A program made the position numbers and the translations under genes. Below, piece after piece: positions 10,405 to 19,222 of a DNA stretch of 62,390 nt (positions within the stretch are counted from its first letter, which is position 1; every line of letters begins with the position of its first letter). The notes beneath the pieces were generated by a model. The model ran no database searches. It was not told where the DNA came from and saw nothing but the letters and a program-made list of their open reading frames with translations. Source of the DNA: Fidelibacterota bacterium (lineage in GTDB: Bacteria > Fidelibacterota > Marinisomatia > SCGC-AAA003-L08 > D37C17); the NCBI GenBank assembly GCA_002707645.1, contig PANN01000003.1, positions 1-62,390 of the forward strand, read 5' to 3'.

Positions 10405-11042
10405 ACGCCTTTTTTATCCTTATCCCATATTTCTTTGTGTAATTGTATTTGGAATCTAACTTTAAGGTTATCTTTTAATATCCAATTAATAATTTCCTCA
10501 TTATCTATCTTATCATAAACTGGTGACATTAAAATTAAGCATTTATTTTCTAAATCATTTTCTTTAATTATTTTCTTAGACCAATCATAGTCTATTTTAT
10601 CACCAATTACAAATTTAATCTCATCTGTTTTTTTTATATACTTTAAATTATCCCATAAATTTTTATGCTCCATATTACTAGAGGGACATTTTAAATCAAG
10701 TATTATATGAGTATTTTTTGAAATATTTTTAATTGTTAAAGAGCCACCTGTCTCGATTAATACTTTTTTATCATTTTTCTCTAATTCTTCTATTAGTTTG
10801 ATATAGTTTTTTTGAAGTAAAGGCTCACCACCAGTAATTTCTACCAGATTACATTTATATGAATTAATTTGTTTAAGAATTTCTTTGATCTCCAAATTTT
10901 CACCATCATAAAAAGCATATTCTGTATCGCAGTAAGAGCATCTCAAATTACAGTAAGTTAATCTTACAAAAACGCAAGGTAAACCTGAATAGGATGATTC
11001 GCCCTGAATGCTGTAATATATTTCATTAATTTTTAAAGACAT
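10401..11042 (-). CDS. queE: 7-carboxy-7-deazaguanine synthase (radical SAM)
   Basis: This is a 213-residue radical SAM enzyme of queuosine and 7-deazaguanine biosynthesis that converts 6-carboxytetrahydropterin to 7-carboxy-7-deazaguanine. The N-terminus has the QueE signature EIYYSIQGESSYSGLPCVF. The 4Fe-4S cysteines follow the CX3CX2C pattern (Cys31, Cys35, Cys38 in CNLRCSYCDT). The SAM-binding EITGGEPLLQ stretch follows. The length is normal for the family. It stands alone on the minus strand with no queC, queD or queF in the window, so its partners must be elsewhere. Confidence 0.92.
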   Translation of the reverse strand: MSLKINEIYYSIQGESSYSGLPCVFVRLTYCNLRCSYCDTEYAFYDGENLEIKEILKQINSYKCNLVEITGGEPLLQKNYIKLIEELEKNDKKVLIETGGSLTIKNISKNTHIILDLKCPSSNMEHKNLWDNLKYIKKTDEIKFVIGDKIDYDWSKKIIKENDLENKCLILMSPVYDKIDNEEIINWILKDNLKVRFQIQLHKEIWDKDKKGV

Positions 11043-11130
11043 TTCTCAATAAATTTATTTTAATAGGTATATAAATTTATTAACTTAAAAAGAATTCTGC
11101 TTATTATATTTTATTAATTTAAAGGAAATA

Positions 11131-12220
11131 ATGGAAAATAATTTCCCAAAACTGTTTATTCCTGGTCCCACTCATGTATCTAAAGAAATTCTAGAAGAAT
11201 TTTGTACAAGTCAAATTGGACATAGAACTCCTGAAATATCAGAATTAATTGGATTTATTACGCATGGAATAAAAGAAATTTTATATACTAAAAATACAAT
11301 CTTTTTAATCTCTCATGCAGCTACAGGATTATGGGAAATGGGTACTAAAAATTCTTCTGAAAAAGGTGTATTGCATTGTGTAAATGGAGCTTTTAGTTCA
11401 AAATGGGCATTGTCATCTGATAAGTGTGGACTTAATGTTGGTTTAATTGATTACGAATGGGGTAGAGGTGTTAAAGTAGAAGATGTTGATAAATATTTAT
11501 CTACTGGTAATTATGATGTGTTTGCTATGGTTCATAATGAAACCTCTACAGGTGTTATGAGTAATCTTGAAGAAATCTCTGAATTATTAAAATCAAAATA
11601 TCCAGATATTATATGGCTAGTAGACGCTGTTAGTTCTATGGCTGGAGTTAAAATAAATGTGGATGAATTAGGTATTGATTTTTTACTATCTTCAACTCAA
11701 AAAGCTTGGGGCCTTCCTGCTGGTTTTTCTGTTTGTTCAGTATCTGATAGGATGATAGAAAAATCAAAGAAGATTCAAAATAAAGGTTATTTTTTAGATA
11801 TAGAAGTATATAATAAGTATATAAAAAAGCTGCAAACACCAACAACTCCATCAATACCTCATATGTTTGGTCTTAAAAAAGTAATAGAAGTAATTAAAGA
11901 TGAAGGGCTTAATAATAGATGGAATAGACATATAGAAATGGCAGAATTTACTAGAAGTTGGGCTTTTAATCATGGCCAAGAATTATTTCCCGAGCAAAAT
12001 AATGAATCTCTTACTCTAACATGTATTAAAAATATAAAAAAAATGGGATGTAAATAAAATCAACGAATTATTATTGAATAGAGGATTTAGAATGGATAGA
12101 GGGTATGGTTCGTTGAGAGGTAAAGTTTTTAGAGTTCCTCATATGGGCAATATATATATGAATGATTTAAAAGAATATTTAAATGTATTTGATGAGGTCT
12201 TATGTCAATTAAAATATTAG
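11131..12220 (+). CDS. Class V PLP aminotransferase, probable phosphoserine aminotransferase (frameshifted near 3' end)
   Basis: A PLP-dependent class V aminotransferase is preceded by AAAGGAAATA and an ATG. The cofactor lysine is Lys191 in SSTQKAWGLPAG, and PGPTHVS at the N-terminus is typical. The uninterrupted frame stops at 12057 after 308 residues. The family C-terminus continues in the next frame from about 12038 to the TAG at 12218-12220, with GFRMDRGYGSLRGKVFR followed by RVPHMGNIYM. The shift falls in a run of eight A (12036-12043) where seven would keep the frame; the restored protein is about 362 residues. The restored end overlaps serA by 19 nt. This pairing suggests the enzyme makes phosphoserine from 3-phosphohydroxypyruvate, although serine-pyruvate or alanine-glyoxylate aminotransferases share the fold. 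Confidence 0.8.
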
Positions 12221-13785
12221 TTACTGATCCATTATCAGATAATGGTATCGAATTATTAGAGAAGTCTGGATTAGAAGTTATTTATAAGCCCAATACTCCA
12301 TTAGATGATTTATCATCAGTAATAAAAAATATTGATGGTTGGATTATTAGAAGTGGGACAAAAGTTTTAAAAAAACATATATTAAAAGCCCAAGAGTTAC
12401 AAGTTATTGGAAGAGCTGGTGTAGGAACAGATAATATCGATATAGAATCAGCTACCTTAAATGGAGTTGTGGTGATGAATGTTCCTGATGGCAATACAAT
12501 TTCTGCAGCCGAACATACCGTTACTATGATTTCTTCTTTATCAAGAAATATTCATCTTGGTCATATGGGACTTATGAATGGAAGCTGGGATAGGCATAAA
12601 TTAGTAGGAAATGAATTAAGAGGAAAAACTCTTGGAGTAGTTGGTTTAGGTAAAATAGGGATAGAAGTTATTAAAAGATGTTTATCTTTTGATATGAAAA
12701 TTCTTGGTTTTGATCCTTACGTAAGCCAAGACCAATTTGATGAATCTGAGATAAGGATTGTATCTATTGATGAATTAACAAAAAATAGTGATTATATCAG
12801 TTTGCATGTTCCTTTGAATGATAAAACAAGAGATTTATTTGATTTAAATAGAATCAAAATGATGAAAAAAACATCAAAAATTATTAATGTTGCAAGAGGT
12901 GGAATAGTTAATGAAAATGATTTATCAAAAGCTTTAAATGAAGAATTGATTTCTGGTGCAGCAATTGATGTTTTTACAAAAGAGCCCATTGACAAAAAAA
13001 ATAAGTTATTGAGTACTAAAAATATATTATTAACACCGCATCTTGGCGCTTCTACTTTTGAAGCTAAAGAAGGTGTTTCTAAAGGTGTGTGTCAACAGAT
13101 CATAGAATATTTTTTAAATGGGAAATTATTAAATGTATTAAATGTTCCAGTATCTGATTCAGCATTATTAAAAAAAATGAATCCTTTTTATAAATTAACA
13201 GAAAAAATGGGAAGTATATTATATCAATTATCATCATCTCCAATAAAAAGTATTACAGTTACATGTCATGGTTCAGCTGAAGATAGCAAGTCAATATTGA
13301 CTGTTTTGATTAAATCTGTTTTAGAAGAAATTATTGATAGTAGGATAAATATGATTAATGCTGATTATGTAGCTAAAGAAAGAGGTATCTCATCTGCTCA
13401 CAGTTATAATAATGATGATATTCCATTTTTAAATTTAGTTAGCTGTTATATTGAAACAGATGATGCTACTATAGAAATATCTGGAAGTGTTTTTGATGAA
13501 AACCACATGCGAATTGTAAATATCATGGGCTTTAATATTGATTTAAATCCAGAAGGAAATATGTTATTTATTATCAATAAAGATACTCCAGGTGTCGTTG
13601 GTAAAATTGGATCTTTATTGGGTGAGCATAATATTAATATTGCAAGCTATCAACTTGGTAGGGTACAGAATAATACAGATGCATACGGAGTTGTAAAGTT
13701 AGATGCTGTGATTAATAATGATATTCTTTCAAATTTAGAAAAATTAGATGAAATAGTAAAGGTATGGCAAGTAAACGTTGGATAA
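12202..13785 (+). CDS. serA: D-3-phosphoglycerate dehydrogenase
   Basis: A 527-residue enzyme catalyses the first step of serine biosynthesis, oxidising 3-phosphoglycerate with NAD+. The order is a substrate-binding domain, a Rossmann NAD-binding region (GVVGLGKIGIEV), the 2-hydroxyacid dehydrogenase signature (INVARGGIVNENDL), then a catalytic His in LLTPHLGAST. An intervening domain and a C-terminal ACT domain follow (from about residue 450, NKDTPGVVGKIGSLLG). The length and the ACT domain match the long SerA type, whose ACT domain commonly senses serine. The start lies inside the restored end of the aminotransferase gene, consistent with a serine operon. Confidence 0.95.
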   Translation: MSIKILVTDPLSDNGIELLEKSGLEVIYKPNTPLDDLSSVIKNIDGWIIRSGTKVLKKHILKAQELQVIGRAGVGTDNIDIESATLNGVVVMNVPDGNTISAAEHTVTMISSLSRNIHLGHMGLMNGSWDRHKLVGNELRGKTLGVVGLGKIGIEVIKRCLSFDMKILGFDPYVSQDQFDESEIRIVSIDELTKNSDYISLHVPLNDKTRDLFDLNRIKMMKKTSKIINVARGGIVNENDLSKALNEELISGAAIDVFTKEPIDKKNKLLSTKNILLTPHLGASTFEAKEGVSKGVCQQIIEYFLNGKLLNVLNVPVSDSALLKKMNPFYKLTEKMGSILYQLSSSPIKSITVTCHGSAEDSKSILTVLIKSVLEEIIDSRINMINADYVAKERGISSAHSYNNDDIPFLNLVSCYIETDDATIEISGSVFDENHMRIVNIMGFNIDLNPEGNMLFIINKDTPGVVGKIGSLLGEHNINIASYQLGRVQNNTDAYGVVKLDAVINNDILSNLEKLDEIVKVWQVNVG

Positions 13786-14074
13786 AATTACAGATTATTT
13801 ATCAACAATTAATTTATCTAAAAATAGAATTTTTATAAAATATCTAAATTTATTAAAAAAGAAATCAAAAAATGTTTCAAATATTAGTGCAAATAAATTA
13901 GAAATTGAAAAGCTAAAATTAGACTTAATGAAGTTATACTATAGACTAGGTAAATATATATCAAAAAAAAATTACAATGAAAATATATCTGATTTTTCCT
14001 ATGATGAAGAATATCTAAGTATTAATAAAAAAATAAATAAATTAAAAACTTATATAAAAAAAATAAAAATCTAA
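13778..14074 (+). CDS. Small lysine-rich helical protein of unknown function
   Basis: A 98-residue lysine- and asparagine-rich frame begins with TTG, overlapping the end of serA by 8 nt. It has no signal peptide or membrane segment. Heptad-like leucine/isoleucine spacing in residues 40-70 and 80-98 suggests helices or a short coiled coil. I do not recognise a family. Position and overlap support it as a translated gene rather than chance, but low-complexity AT-rich sequence makes this less certain. Confidence 0.5.
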   Translation: MDKITDYLSTINLSKNRIFIKYLNLLKKKSKNVSNISANKLEIEKLKLDLMKLYYRLGKYISKKNYNENISDFSYDEEYLSINKKINKLKTYIKKIKI

Positions 14075-14161
14075 TTTGATTAAAATTTTCTCTTCTATTT
14101 TAGTCTTTGATATTGATATTTTTATAGTTAATTTTCGTCCAATTAAAACTTTATTATACTT

Positions 14162-15100
14162 GTGCTAAATATTTTTAAAAAATATAAATTAATTCTTATT
14201 GATAAAGATAAGACTTCTGTGAATGAAGTAAGCTCACGATTTCTGTCGTTCTTTTTAATATCGATTTCATTTCTGGTAATAATATTTTTTTCTATTTTAT
14301 TATTTTCTGATGATTTTAATAAAATTATTACTTTGAAATCAATCCAAAATCATAAAAATAATAATGTAGAGCTACAAAAAATTATTGATAATCAAACGAC
14401 TGAAATTTCTTTTTTATTAGAAGAAATTAATAAATTAAATATTAGAGATAATAATGTTAGAAAATTATTAAAATTACCAGAAATAAATAATGATGTAAGA
14501 AAACTAGGAGTTGGAGGTAGCTCAAATAATAAAAATGATAAGTTTAATGAACTCGAATATTTACTACCTAAAAATACGGATTTAAGTCATTTGAATGATA
14601 ATATCTATTTTTTAAAACTTTCAATTAATTTAGGTAAATTAAGTTATAGTGAAATTGAAAGTAAAGCAACTTTAGAAAATAATTATTTCACACACTATCC
14701 TGCTATAAAGCCAGTAAGCATGAAACATAGTAAATTTACATCTGGGTATGGATATAGGTATGATCCATTTACTAATAAAAAAAAACTGCATGAAGGTGAC
14801 GATTTTTCAGCAAAGAGAGGTACTGAAGTCATGTCCACCGCAGACGGTATTGTAAAAACTTCCAGATATTATGGCTCATTTGGAAATTATATAGAGATTG
14901 ATCATGGCAATGGATATGTTACATGTTATGGCCATTTACATAAAAGGAATGTAAAAAAAGGTCAGAAAGTTGAAAGAGGTCAATTAATTGGTCAAGTTGG
15001 TAATACGGGTAGGTCTACTGCTTCTCATTTACATTATGAAATTAGATATAAAAATAAAACTCTAGATCCTTCTGATTTTTATTTTGATTTATCTTTATAA
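14162..15100 (+). CDS. Membrane-anchored M23 family metallopeptidase
   Basis: A 312-residue protein starts at GTG. One transmembrane segment (~27-48) is followed by a coiled-coil-like stretch (~65-105) and a C-terminal LytM/M23 domain (~190-305). Zinc and catalytic residues are intact: His210 and Asp214 in HEGDD, and His289 and His291 in ASHLHYE. This predicts real peptidoglycan endopeptidase activity rather than an EnvC-like degenerate activator. The active domain should lie in the periplasm. The miaB start follows directly at the next base. Confidence 0.9.
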   Translation: MLNIFKKYKLILIDKDKTSVNEVSSRFLSFFLISISFLVIIFFSILLFSDDFNKIITLKSIQNHKNNNVELQKIIDNQTTEISFLLEEINKLNIRDNNVRKLLKLPEINNDVRKLGVGGSSNNKNDKFNELEYLLPKNTDLSHLNDNIYFLKLSINLGKLSYSEIESKATLENNYFTHYPAIKPVSMKHSKFTSGYGYRYDPFTNKKKLHEGDDFSAKRGTEVMSTADGIVKTSRYYGSFGNYIEIDHGNGYVTCYGHLHKRNVKKGQKVERGQLIGQVGNTGRSTASHLHYEIRYKNKTLDPSDFYFDLSL

Positions 15101-16477
15101 ATGTTAGAAAATTCAAATATATCATCAAATATTATTAAACCTAAGGTTATTAGTCAGTTTACTTATTATATAGAAACTTATGGTTGTCAGATGAATGTTT
15201 CTGACTCAGAACTTGTTAGTAATGAATTAGAAAAAATAGGATATACTAGTTCTGATAAAATAGAGTTAGCTGATTTGATTTTGCTTAATACTTGTTCTAT
15301 AAGAGATAAAGCTGAAGAAACTGTACATAATAGACTTAATAGTTTGCACTATTTAAAAAAAAACAATCCAAAATTACTAATTGGAGTTATTGGGTGTATG
15401 GCTCAAAACTTAAAAAATGAACTATTGGATTCTAAACCATACATAGATATAATTTTGGGACCAGATTCATATAGGAAAATATCAGAGATTGTTTACAATC
15501 GAAATAATAAAATAAATCATATTGTTGATACTAAGTTATCTAAATATGAAGTATATGATAATATGTATCCTTCTAGAAATTCAGGTGTAAATGCATGGGT
15601 TCCTATAATGAGAGGTTGTGATAAGTTTTGTACATTTTGCATAGTCCCTTTTACTAGAGGCAGAGAAAGAAGTAGAACTATAGAAAGTATAGTTAAAGAG
15701 ATTAATTTAGCGATTGAAGAAGGGTTTGTAGAAATAACATTATTAGGTCAAAATGTTAATTCCTATAAAACTCCTGATGGAGATTTTCCTGTTTTATTAG
15801 AAAAAGTTGCCAATATAAGAGGAGTTAAAAGGATAAGATACACCTCTCCACATCCAAAAGATATAAATGTTGATGTATTGAAAGTGATGAGTAAATATGA
15901 TAATATTTGTAAGAATATCCATCTTCCATTACAATCTGGTTCTACAAAGATTTTGAAAATGATGAATAGAACTTATACCAAAGAAAACTTTTTAAATCTT
16001 GTAAAAGTAATCAAAGAATATCTCCCGGATTGTTCTCTAAGTACAGATATAATAGTTGGTTTCCCAGGCGAAAATGACTTTGATTTTCAAGAAACACTTG
16101 ATGTAGTTAATAAAGTTGAGTTTAACTTTTCATATATGTTTAAATATTCTTCTAGACCAGGGACCAAAGCAGCTCAATATACGAATCAGATAAATGAAAA
16201 TATAAAACAAGAAAGATTAGAAGAATTAATAGAGCTGCAAAATAATATTCGATTAAAGGTTAATAAATCTAAAATAGGAAAAATTGAAAAAGTATTAATT
16301 GAAAAAAATAGTAAAAAATCTGACCAGTTTTGGTCCGGAAGAACGGATGGTAATATATTGACGATTATAAAAAAGAATAATGAGAAAGTAAAAGATATTG
16401 TAGATGTTTTAATAACAGATGCAAAAGGTCTTAGTCTTTTTGGTGAAAACATAAATAATAAAGGTCAAATTTCATGA
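15101..16477 (+). CDS. miaB: tRNA-2-methylthio-N6-dimethylallyladenosine synthase
   Basis: A 458-residue radical SAM methylthiotransferase modifies A37 of tRNAs reading UNN codons. The N-terminal UPF0004 domain carries Cys29 (YGCQMN), Cys65 (NTCSIR) and Cys99 (GCMAQ). The radical SAM cluster is Cys173, Cys177 and Cys180 (RGCDKFCTFCIVP), followed by the FTRGRERSR signature and a C-terminal TRAM domain. The YGCQMN/RGRERSR combination separates MiaB from RimO and MtaB. The stop overlaps the next start by 4 nt. Confidence 0.95.
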   Translation: MLENSNISSNIIKPKVISQFTYYIETYGCQMNVSDSELVSNELEKIGYTSSDKIELADLILLNTCSIRDKAEETVHNRLNSLHYLKKNNPKLLIGVIGCMAQNLKNELLDSKPYIDIILGPDSYRKISEIVYNRNNKINHIVDTKLSKYEVYDNMYPSRNSGVNAWVPIMRGCDKFCTFCIVPFTRGRERSRTIESIVKEINLAIEEGFVEITLLGQNVNSYKTPDGDFPVLLEKVANIRGVKRIRYTSPHPKDINVDVLKVMSKYDNICKNIHLPLQSGSTKILKMMNRTYTKENFLNLVKVIKEYLPDCSLSTDIIVGFPGENDFDFQETLDVVNKVEFNFSYMFKYSSRPGTKAAQYTNQINENIKQERLEELIELQNNIRLKVNKSKIGKIEKVLIEKNSKKSDQFWSGRTDGNILTIIKKNNEKVKDIVDVLITDAKGLSLFGENINNKGQIS

Positions 16478-16839
16478 AATTATTAAAATATATATTTTTT
16501 ACAATAATATTAATCTCTTGCATATTTTTTATTATTCAATTAGACCAGCTGAATTCAATTAATCAAGAGCCAATAAAAATAAAAATCCCTTATATAAGTG
16601 CTATTGATCCTTCAAATGATGGTGTTAAGGTCTGGGAGGCTATTTTGCTCTCAGTTTCTATGGGTGTATTTATTGGTTTCCTCATAGCCTTATATCAAAT
16701 TATTACTCAAACTTCAGAAATAATGTCATTAAAATCTAAAATCAGAAGATTAAATCATGAGTTAGACAATCTTAGAAATCAATCGATCGATGACGATATT
16801 GATATAAAAGATGAAATTTCTATTGGTGAAGATCTATAG
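16474..16839 (+). CDS. LapA-like two-TM membrane protein
   Basis: A 121-residue protein has two hydrophobic segments (~5-23 and ~58-82) followed by a charged helical stretch (SLKSKIRRLNHELDNLR). This layout is that of LapA/DUF1049 proteins. It is followed 3 nt later by a membrane-anchored TPR protein, the same arrangement as lapA-lapB in proteobacteria, where the pair works with LPS assembly and LpxC turnover. The family call rests on topology and context rather than on strong motifs. Confidence 0.6.
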   Translation: MKLLKYIFFTIILISCIFFIIQLDQLNSINQEPIKIKIPYISAIDPSNDGVKVWEAILLSVSMGVFIGFLIALYQIITQTSEIMSLKSKIRRLNHELDNLRNQSIDDDIDIKDEISIGEDL

Positions 16840-16842
16840 TCT

Positions 16843-18060
16843 ATGTTTTCGATTCTTATTCTAATCCCAATTTTGGGTTTTGCTATTTATTTGCTTTACT
16901 ATAAAAAGTTAAAACCTCACAAAGTAAATAATATTAGAGAAATTTATGCTGAAGGCTTAGATATGCTTGTATCTGGAAAAAGAATTGCAGCGTACAAGAA
17001 TTTTAAAAGTATAATAAATGAAGATTCAAATAATATTAAAGCATATTTAAGATTAGGACAAATATTAAGAGAAGGTGGGAATGCTGTAAAAGCATTAAAA
17101 ATACATAAAAGTTTATTACTAAGGAAGAAAATAACAGTATATGAAAAAATTGAATTATATAAAAATATAGCCATGAATTATTATGAACTTGATAACTTTG
17201 ATAAATCGATTTTAGAAGCTGATAAAATATTAAAAATAGAAAAAGATAATGAATGGGCAATACATCACTTGATTTCACTTTATAAAAAAAATAATGATTG
17301 GATGAAAGCTACTGAATATCTTAAATCATATTTCAATGCTACAGGTAAAAGAGATAATCATAAATTAGCGTTATATAAAATTCAACATGCTAGAACAGAA
17401 ATTGAAGTTAATAATTTTGAAGAATCTCGTGATATTTTAGGAAAAGCTCTTAATATCGAAGATGATTTAGCTATTGCTTATTATTATTTAGGTAAAACTT
17501 ATTCTAAGGAAAGTAGCTTGATTTATGATAAGGCTATTGAATTAGAAAAAAGTGGTTTAAATAGTCTCTCTGATAAAGAAAAGTATAATCAATATGTAGC
17601 TGATGCTAAAGAAACTTTATCTAAGTCTATTCCTATGTGGATTCATTATTTAGAAATCAATCCCCAACAGTCATGGTTTGTTATACCGCTTTTAAAAGAT
17701 GCTCTTTTTTCCTTAGATAGATATTCTGAATTAGAAGATATATTTTATAAACTATCTGAAAAGTTTCCAGATAGTATAGAAATTTTAGCTGCTTTAGCTG
17801 ATTATTATTCAAACAAAGGTAATTTAGATAAAGCTATTGATATTATTGAAAAAGCTTTAAAGCAAAATAAAAACTCTATTTTAGTAAAATTAATTAAATT
17901 TAAATTGAACATTCAAAAAACTTCTAAAAATATTTCACTTAATGATATTGATGATATTATTGCATTTATTTTGAAAGATACTGCTTATCAAATGATTAAT
18001 GATCAATCATTAAATTCTGACATTAAATGGCTATTTAATAATGATAAAAATATCTCATAA
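16843..18060 (+). CDS. Membrane-anchored TPR protein, LapB-like
   Basis: This 405-residue protein has one N-terminal transmembrane helix (~2-20) followed by a series of tetratricopeptide repeats. Clear examples are around YLRLGQILREGGNAVKALKI and DYYSNKGNLDKAIDIIEKAL. Size, N-terminal anchor and TPR content match LapB (YciM), the regulator of LPS synthesis. However, there is no cysteine at all, so the C-terminal rubredoxin-like metal site of E. coli LapB is missing. It is directly preceded by a LapA-like gene and overlaps the following SPOR gene by 20 nt. Confidence 0.7.
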   Translation: MFSILILIPILGFAIYLLYYKKLKPHKVNNIREIYAEGLDMLVSGKRIAAYKNFKSIINEDSNNIKAYLRLGQILREGGNAVKALKIHKSLLLRKKITVYEKIELYKNIAMNYYELDNFDKSILEADKILKIEKDNEWAIHHLISLYKKNNDWMKATEYLKSYFNATGKRDNHKLALYKIQHARTEIEVNNFEESRDILGKALNIEDDLAIAYYYLGKTYSKESSLIYDKAIELEKSGLNSLSDKEKYNQYVADAKETLSKSIPMWIHYLEINPQQSWFVIPLLKDALFSLDRYSELEDIFYKLSEKFPDSIEILAALADYYSNKGNLDKAIDIIEKALKQNKNSILVKLIKFKLNIQKTSKNISLNDIDDIIAFILKDTAYQMINDQSLNSDIKWLFNNDKNIS

Positions 18061-18883
18061 ATTTATTTTTTTTATATATTCTTTGATTTTAATTAGTTAT
18101 CCTATTTTAGATGATAAAACATTAGAACAGTCTATTGATTACATATTAGACGGTAATTATATTTATAAAGATAAATATATAAGTAATAATAATAATGAAA
18201 GTCTTTATTATAACTCTATATATAAAATATTATCAACAGATAAATCAGAAGTTGATTATCTAAACGGTCTTATAGAATATGATGGGGAAAAATCTAGTAA
18301 ACATTTTAAAGAATTTTATAATAATAATCCTGAGAATGAATATGCCGATGATGCTGTTGTTAAAGTTGCTGAATTTTATTATTCCAGTGGTCTTTATATG
18401 AAATCAAGTGAATGGTATCGTAAGATTCCTTTTGAATATTCTAATTCAAATCATTTAGATAAATCGGTTGCTTATTTTCTTAACTCTTTATTAATTGCTG
18501 GACATAAAGATACTGTTAATTACTATGTCGAAATCTTTAAAGATAAATATCCTAAATTGAATTATTCAAACGAATATTTATTTGAATCTCAGATTAAAAA
18601 AAATAGAACAAAATCTTATTTTAGTGAACCTAAAAAAAATAATAAAAAATTATTTTCTGTACAAATTGGTTCTTTTGAAAACTACGATTTAGCTAAGAAT
18701 AAAAAAAGAATGTTAAGTAGTGAAGGTTTTTTATCAAGGGTAGAGCAAGTATCAGTAAATGGAAAGATCTTTTATTCTGTTAGAGTTGGATTATTTGAAT
18801 CATCAAAATTAGCTAAAAAAGAACAAGTTAGGTTGATTTCAAGAATTGGTCTATATGATTCAATAATAATTGAAGTTAAATAA
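18041..18883 (+). CDS. Exported SPOR-domain protein with TPR-like region
   Basis: A 280-residue protein has an N-terminal hydrophobic signal (~8-22). A helical TPR-like region (~80-170) contains ADDAVVKVAEFYYSSGLYMK, the tol-pal/YbgF-like pattern. A C-terminal SPOR domain (~203-280) includes FSVQIGSFENYDLAKNKK. SPOR domains bind denuded glycan strands of peptidoglycan, typically at division sites. The start lies 20 nt inside the LapB-like gene, so the M23-miaB-lapA-lapB-SPOR run probably forms one operon ending at the selenocysteine tRNA. Confidence 0.82.
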   Translation: MIKISHKFIFFIYSLILISYPILDDKTLEQSIDYILDGNYIYKDKYISNNNNESLYYNSIYKILSTDKSEVDYLNGLIEYDGEKSSKHFKEFYNNNPENEYADDAVVKVAEFYYSSGLYMKSSEWYRKIPFEYSNSNHLDKSVAYFLNSLLIAGHKDTVNYYVEIFKDKYPKLNYSNEYLFESQIKKNRTKSYFSEPKKNNKKLFSVQIGSFENYDLAKNKKRMLSSEGFLSRVEQVSVNGKIFYSVRVGLFESSKLAKKEQVRLISRIGLYDSIIIEVK

Positions 18884-18887
18884 ATAT

Positions 18888-18980
18888 GGAAGCGAACGTG
18901 ACCCTGGTGGGCACCGCGGTCTTCAAAGCCGTTGTTCTGGTGAATAACTGGAAGGTGGGTTCGATTCCCACACGTTTCCG
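18888..18980 (+). tRNA. selC: tRNA-Sec (anticodon TCA)
   Basis: A 93-nt tRNA gene has the hallmarks of a selenocysteine tRNA. The acceptor arm is extended, GGAAGCGA against ACGTTTCC (the eighth pair is A/A). The anticodon arm is CGGT-CTTCAAA-GCCG with anticodon TCA reading UGA. The variable arm is long, and the T arm is GTGGG-TTCGATT-CCCAC. The discriminator base is G and CCA is not encoded. The gene sits 4 nt after the SPOR gene and 7 nt before a small membrane protein. It shows that this genome decodes UGA as selenocysteine, although no selA, selB, selD or selenoprotein gene was found in the window. Confidence 0.92.
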
Positions 18981-18987
18981 CTAAACT

Positions 18988-19221
18988 ATGGTTTATTCAA
19001 AATATATATCGTACTTAATTAAATTGGTTTGGTTTATTGTTTTTCTATTAATTATTTTTATTGATAGGAGTAATAGTATTCAAAAAGTATCAACAATAGT
19101 ACTGTTGCTTATGATATCTATTATAACCGTAATTAGATCTCTTAATTCAAGAAATGAGTGGAGAGAAATTATCGAAGATGGTGATGTTGAAATTAAAGAA
19201 AAAATAAGCTTTGATGATTAA
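18988..19221 (+). CDS. Small two-TM membrane protein of unknown function
   Basis: A 77-residue protein has two closely spaced hydrophobic segments (~9-26 and ~33-50) and an acidic C-terminal tail (EIIEDGDVEIKEKISFDD). No known family is recognised. It starts 7 nt after the selenocysteine tRNA and is convergent with the arylsulfotransferase-like gene, with 1 nt between their ends. Confidence 0.6.
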   Translation: MVYSKYISYLIKLVWFIVFLLIIFIDRSNSIQKVSTIVLLLMISIITVIRSLNSRNEWREIIEDGDVEIKEKISFDD

Positions 19222-19222
19222 A

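Noticed and set aside
11640-11860. Minus-strand frame opposite the aminotransferase
   Set aside because: It is antisense to conserved catalytic sequence and encodes only low-complexity hydrophobic residues.
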